Origin: DASSUW01 sp963789005
GTDB lineage: Bacteria > Actinomycetota > Thermoleophilia > Solirubrobacterales > Solirubrobacteraceae
NCBI GenBank assembly: GCA_963789005.1
Contig: CAWBIZ010000002.1
Span: forward strand, 434,001-498,000
Direction of reading: 5' to 3'
Length of the DNA: 64,000 nucleotides
In this document: piece after piece, positions 61,628-64,000 of the stretch
Position numbering within the stretch: position 1 is the stretch's first letter
How the letters are laid out: every line of letters begins with the position of its first letter
Translations under genes and position numbers: made by a program
Notes under the pieces: model-generated
Seen by the model: the letters and a program-made list of their open reading frames with translations, nothing else
What the model was told of the DNA's origin: nothing
Database searches by the model: none

Positions 61628-62593
61628 TCAGGCCGGCGGGCCGGTCGAGCCGCGGACGATCAGCTCGACCGGGAGCACCTGGGATGCGGGCGGCTCGTCG
61701 CCGCCGGCGGTCATCGACTCCTCGAGCACGTCGAAGGCCACCGAGCCGAGCGCCTCGGCGTCGATCCCGATCGTCGTCAGCGGCGGCTCGAACACGCGGG
61801 CGAACGGGAGGTCGTCGAACCCGACGACCGAGACGTCGTCCGGGATCCGCAGCCCGAGCTCGCGCGCGGCCAGGTAGACGCCGCCGGCCAGCAGGTCGTC
61901 GTCGGCGTAGATCGCGGTCGGGCGGTCGGCCACGGCCAGCAACTCGTGCGCCCCCGCGGCCGCGTCGTCGAACGTGAACTGCGCGCGCGTCTCGACCGCC
62001 GGCGGCAGCCCGGCCCGCTCGAGCACGGCCGCGACCGTCTCCCGCCGCAGCCGGAAGGTCTCCGCTTCCAGCGCCGACGACAGATGCCCGAAGCGCTCGT
62101 GCCCCAAGGACAGCAGGTGCTCGATCGCGAGCTCGGTGCCGCGCTCGGTGTCGAAGCGCACGAACGGCATCCCCGGCGGCGAGACCTCGATCGCGACGAC
62201 GTGCTCGCCGGTGCCCGCGGGCGGCTCGACGGTGAAGAACAGGAAGCCGTCGACCGGGCCTGCGCGCAGGGCCTCGAAGGTGTCGCGCTCGCGGTCGGGA
62301 TCGTTGGCCACGTCGACCAGGGCGACCGCGTACCCCGCCTTCCACGCCGCGACCTGCGCGCCCCGCAGCACCGGCCCGAAGAACGGGTGCGTCACGTCGG
62401 TCACCACCATGCCGACCGTTCGCGCCGTCCCCGTGCGCAGGGCCCGAGCCGCCACGTTGGGCCGGTAGCCGAGCTCCTCGGCCGCCGCTCGCACCGCCGC
62501 CTCGGTGCGCGCGGAGACGCGGCCTGCCGACTTGCCGGACAGGACGAGCGAGACGGTCGACTGCGACACCCCCGCATGCCGAGCGACGTCCAC
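61628..62593 (-). CDS. LacI-family transcriptional regulator
   Basis: A 321-residue regulator. The N-terminal HTH and hinge read VDVARHAGVSQSTVSLVLSG, then YRPNVAARALRTGTARTVG. The sugar-binding-type core follows (MVVTDVTHPFFGPVLRGAQV; DGFLFFTVEP; VGFDDLPFARVFEPPLTTI). The GTG start leaves almost nothing before the HTH. The inducer is unknown; no sugar operon is adjacent. It is divergent from a methyltransferase gene with 28 bp between start codons. Confidence 0.93.
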   Translation of the reverse strand: MDVARHAGVSQSTVSLVLSGKSAGRVSARTEAAVRAAAEELGYRPNVAARALRTGTARTVGMVVTDVTHPFFGPVLRGAQVAAWKAGYAVALVDVANDPDRERDTFEALRAGPVDGFLFFTVEPPAGTGEHVVAIEVSPPGMPFVRFDTERGTELAIEHLLSLGHERFGHLSSALEAETFRLRRETVAAVLERAGLPPAVETRAQFTFDDAAAGAHELLAVADRPTAIYADDDLLAGGVYLAARELGLRIPDDVSVVGFDDLPFARVFEPPLTTIGIDAEALGSVAFDVLEESMTAGGDEPPASQVLPVELIVRGSTGPPA

Positions 62594-62621
62594 GGACGTG
62601 ACTCGTGTATCCCCTCGCGCG

Positions 62622-63248
62622 ATGGACGGATACAACCAGTCCGTGCACGATCTCGTCGAGGAGGTGGTCCCGCTGGACGGCCGCGACCTGCGGCTGCTGC
62701 GCCCGCGCGACGCCGAGTCGCTGCTGGACGAGGACGCGTTCGAGCACGAGGAGTTCCTGCCGTACTGGGCGGAGCTGTGGCCGAGCTCGCTCGCGCTGGC
62801 CCGCACGATCTCCGGGCGCGCGCTGCGGGGCGCGCGCACGCTCGAGCTCGGGTGCGGCCTCGGGCTGCCGAGCATCGCCGCGGCGCTCGCCGGCGGGCGC
62901 GTGCTCGCCACCGACTGGTCGCCGCAGGCGGTGGAGCTCACGCGCGTCAACGCCGAGCGCAACGACGCGCCGCTCGACACGCTCGTGTGCTCGTGGACCG
63001 AGCCCGGGCCGCTGCTCGAGCGCGCGCCGTGGGACCTGGTGCTCGCCTCGGACGTCCTCTATGAGGCGCGCAACGGCGAGGCGCTGCTGCCGCTGCTCCC
63101 GCGGCTGGGCGCCGACGTCTGGCTCGCCGACCCCGGCCGCAAGCCTGCCGGCCCGTTCCTGGACGCCGTCCGCAGCGAGTGGGAGGTCGAGTCCGTGCCG
63201 TCGGCCCAGCTGCCGAACGGCGCGGTCCACCGGCTGCGCAGGCGGTGA
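62622..63248 (+). CDS. Class I SAM-dependent methyltransferase (METTL21/Nnt1-like)
   Basis: A 208-residue protein with SAM motif I in ARTLELGCGLGLPSIAAALA, motif II in VLATDWSPQAVELTRVNAER, and the post-motif LVLASDVLYEARNGEALLP. The N-terminal PYWAELWPSSLALAR segment is typical of lysine methyltransferase-like METTL21/Nnt1 relatives in bacteria, which may modify proteins. TATCCC ends 8 nt before the ATG. The target is unknown. Confidence 0.88.
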   Translation: MDGYNQSVHDLVEEVVPLDGRDLRLLRPRDAESLLDEDAFEHEEFLPYWAELWPSSLALARTISGRALRGARTLELGCGLGLPSIAAALAGGRVLATDWSPQAVELTRVNAERNDAPLDTLVCSWTEPGPLLERAPWDLVLASDVLYEARNGEALLPLLPRLGADVWLADPGRKPAGPFLDAVRSEWEVESVPSAQLPNGAVHRLRRR

Positions 63249-63259
63249 GGCTCCCGCCC

Positions 63260-63814
63260 TCAGCCCTGCGCTACGAGCAGCGCGCGCGTCGCAACGCCGC
63301 CCCGCCGGCGGATGCGGTGCGGCACGCCGCCGTCGAAGCGCAGGGCATCCCCCTCGTCGAGTGTGTGCACGGTGCCGTCGAGGTCGATGTCGAGCGCCCC
63401 GCGGGCGACGTAGAGCAGGATCTCCCCGACCGCGGTCGCCTTGTCCCGCGGCCACGACTCGCTGCCACCCGACCACTCGCGGACGCGCAGGGCCGACTCC
63501 TCGTCGGGCAGCTCGCGGACCCCGCCGGGCGCGCCCGGCTCGGCATGGGCGACGACCGCGCCCTCGCCGGCGCGCGCGAGCCGCACCGGCACGCTGCGCC
63601 GCGACGCCCAGAGGGCGGTCACGGGCACGTCGAGTGCGCGTGCGATCCGCTCCACCGACCCGACGCTCGGGCGCGCGAGGCCGCGCTCGAGCTGGCTCAG
63701 GAAGGGATGGGAGAGGTCGGCCCGGCTCCCCAGCGCCTTGAGCGTGAGCCCGCGCTGAAGCCGCAACTCGCGCACGCGCGCGCCCAGCTCGGCGGCCGTG
63801 TCGTTGTCGCTCAT
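63260..63814 (-). CDS. XRE-type HTH regulator with cupin domain, second in the window
   Basis: A 184-residue regulator with an HTH (LTLKALGSRADLSHPFLSQL) and a C-terminal cupin (KATAVGEILLYVARGALDID, then TLDEGDALRFDGGVPHRIRR). The layout equals the protein at 55537-56079, but the two are only distantly similar. A GAGCAGGG lies just before the ATG. The upstream gene on the same strand ends 7 bp before this start, so the two form an operon. Confidence 0.9.
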   Translation of the reverse strand: MSDNDTAAELGARVRELRLQRGLTLKALGSRADLSHPFLSQLERGLARPSVGSVERIARALDVPVTALWASRRSVPVRLARAGEGAVVAHAEPGAPGGVRELPDEESALRVREWSGGSESWPRDKATAVGEILLYVARGALDIDLDGTVHTLDEGDALRFDGGVPHRIRRRGGVATRALLVAQG

Positions 63815-63821
63815 GCCCTGC

Positions 63822-64000
63822 TCACTGTCTCTTAGCACCGGGAATCCAGAGTAACGGGGGCTCCGCGTCCGTCGGGGGCCAGCCGCGCTCGATCCGTGCA
63901 CCGGTGAGCAGGGGTCCGGCCGGAACCAGTCGGGCGCCGATCGGCGGAGCGTCCTGCTCCGTCGTGATGATCGGGCCGGCCGCCGGCGCGTCGTGCGCCG
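63822..64000 (-). CDS. C-terminal end of an unidentified gene (truncated by window edge)
   Basis: The minus-strand frame ending TGA at 63822-63824 is open to the window end. It encodes about 58 residues with good GC3 codon use, including APPIGARLVPAGPLLTGARI and WPPTDAEPPLLWIPGAKRQ. It sits 7 bp upstream of the XRE-cupin gene, so it would be the first gene of that operon and a candidate target or partner. The family is not recognisable from this fragment. Confidence 0.5.
   Translation of the reverse strand, partial: AHDAPAAGPIITTEQDAPPIGARLVPAGPLLTGARIERGWPPTDAEPPLLWIPGAKRQ

Overview
The window reads as 64 kb of a chromosome from a very GC-rich actinobacterium-like organism. Third codon positions are almost all G or C, GTG and TTG starts are frequent, and many genes appear to be leaderless. 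The family content (Hanks-type kinase, LCP ligase, eukaryote-type UGPase, FtsEX-SmpB order, separate atpF and atpH rather than the mycobacterial fusion) fits an early-branching class such as Thermoleophilia/Solirubrobacterales. The phylum-level call is fairly safe; the class is inference. No phage, integrase, transposase, CRISPR array or tRNA gene was seen.

Layout. 1-8.5 kb: 3' end of glyA, a Ser/Thr kinase with a small membrane partner, a WecA/TagO-type glycan transferase, cupin, APC permease, OsmC and a frameshifted MFS exporter. 8.5-15.8 kb: complete ATP synthase operon (atpI-like, B,E,F,H,A,G,D,C) from one clear promoter. 16-25.7 kb: M20 peptidase and LCP ligase, then UDP-glucose dehydrogenase, NDP-sugar pyrophosphorylase and phosphosugar isomerase (envelope glycan precursors), an aldehyde dehydrogenase and a ThDP enzyme. 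26-32.4 kb: MerR regulator with adenosylhomocysteinase, a LURP-one protein, a PLP decarboxylase, a second short adenosylhomocysteinase paralogue and UGPase. 32.5-43.6 kb: CDP-alcohol transferase, CtaG, ComF, HPF-SecA-PrfB (prfB with a +1 frameshift site), a tocopherol-cyclase-like protein and nadC-nadA. 43.6-54.8 kb: 5'-nucleotidase, M16 peptidase, ftsE-ftsX-ctp-RNase R-smpB, an ArsR locus, two tandem structured RNAs, a flavin disulfide reductase and ssrA (tmRNA). 54.9-64 kb: accessory region with a VapBC-like pair, XRE-cupin regulators, GNAT acetyltransferase, oxidoreductases, sulfotransferase, an isolated infA, MepA endopeptidase, LacI regulator and methyltransferase.

Functional links. RNase R, SmpB and tmRNA form a trans-translation and ribosome-rescue neighbourhood. 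UGPase, UDP-glucose dehydrogenase, NDP-mannose-type pyrophosphorylase, the SIS isomerase, the WecA-like transferase and LCP protein could together make and attach a cell-wall polysaccharide.

Most unusual material. (1) Two tandem ~121-nt structured RNAs at 52.56-52.90 kb, each with its own promoter, with covariation between copies and no downstream gene. (2) A large palindromic intergenic repeat in two copies (5.47-5.70 and 40.98-41.36 kb). (3) A general leaderless architecture in which a TANNNT box lies 5-9 nt before the start codon, including divergent gene pairs whose start codons are only 24-35 bp apart. One such pair shares a perfect 15-bp inverted repeat that includes both start codons.
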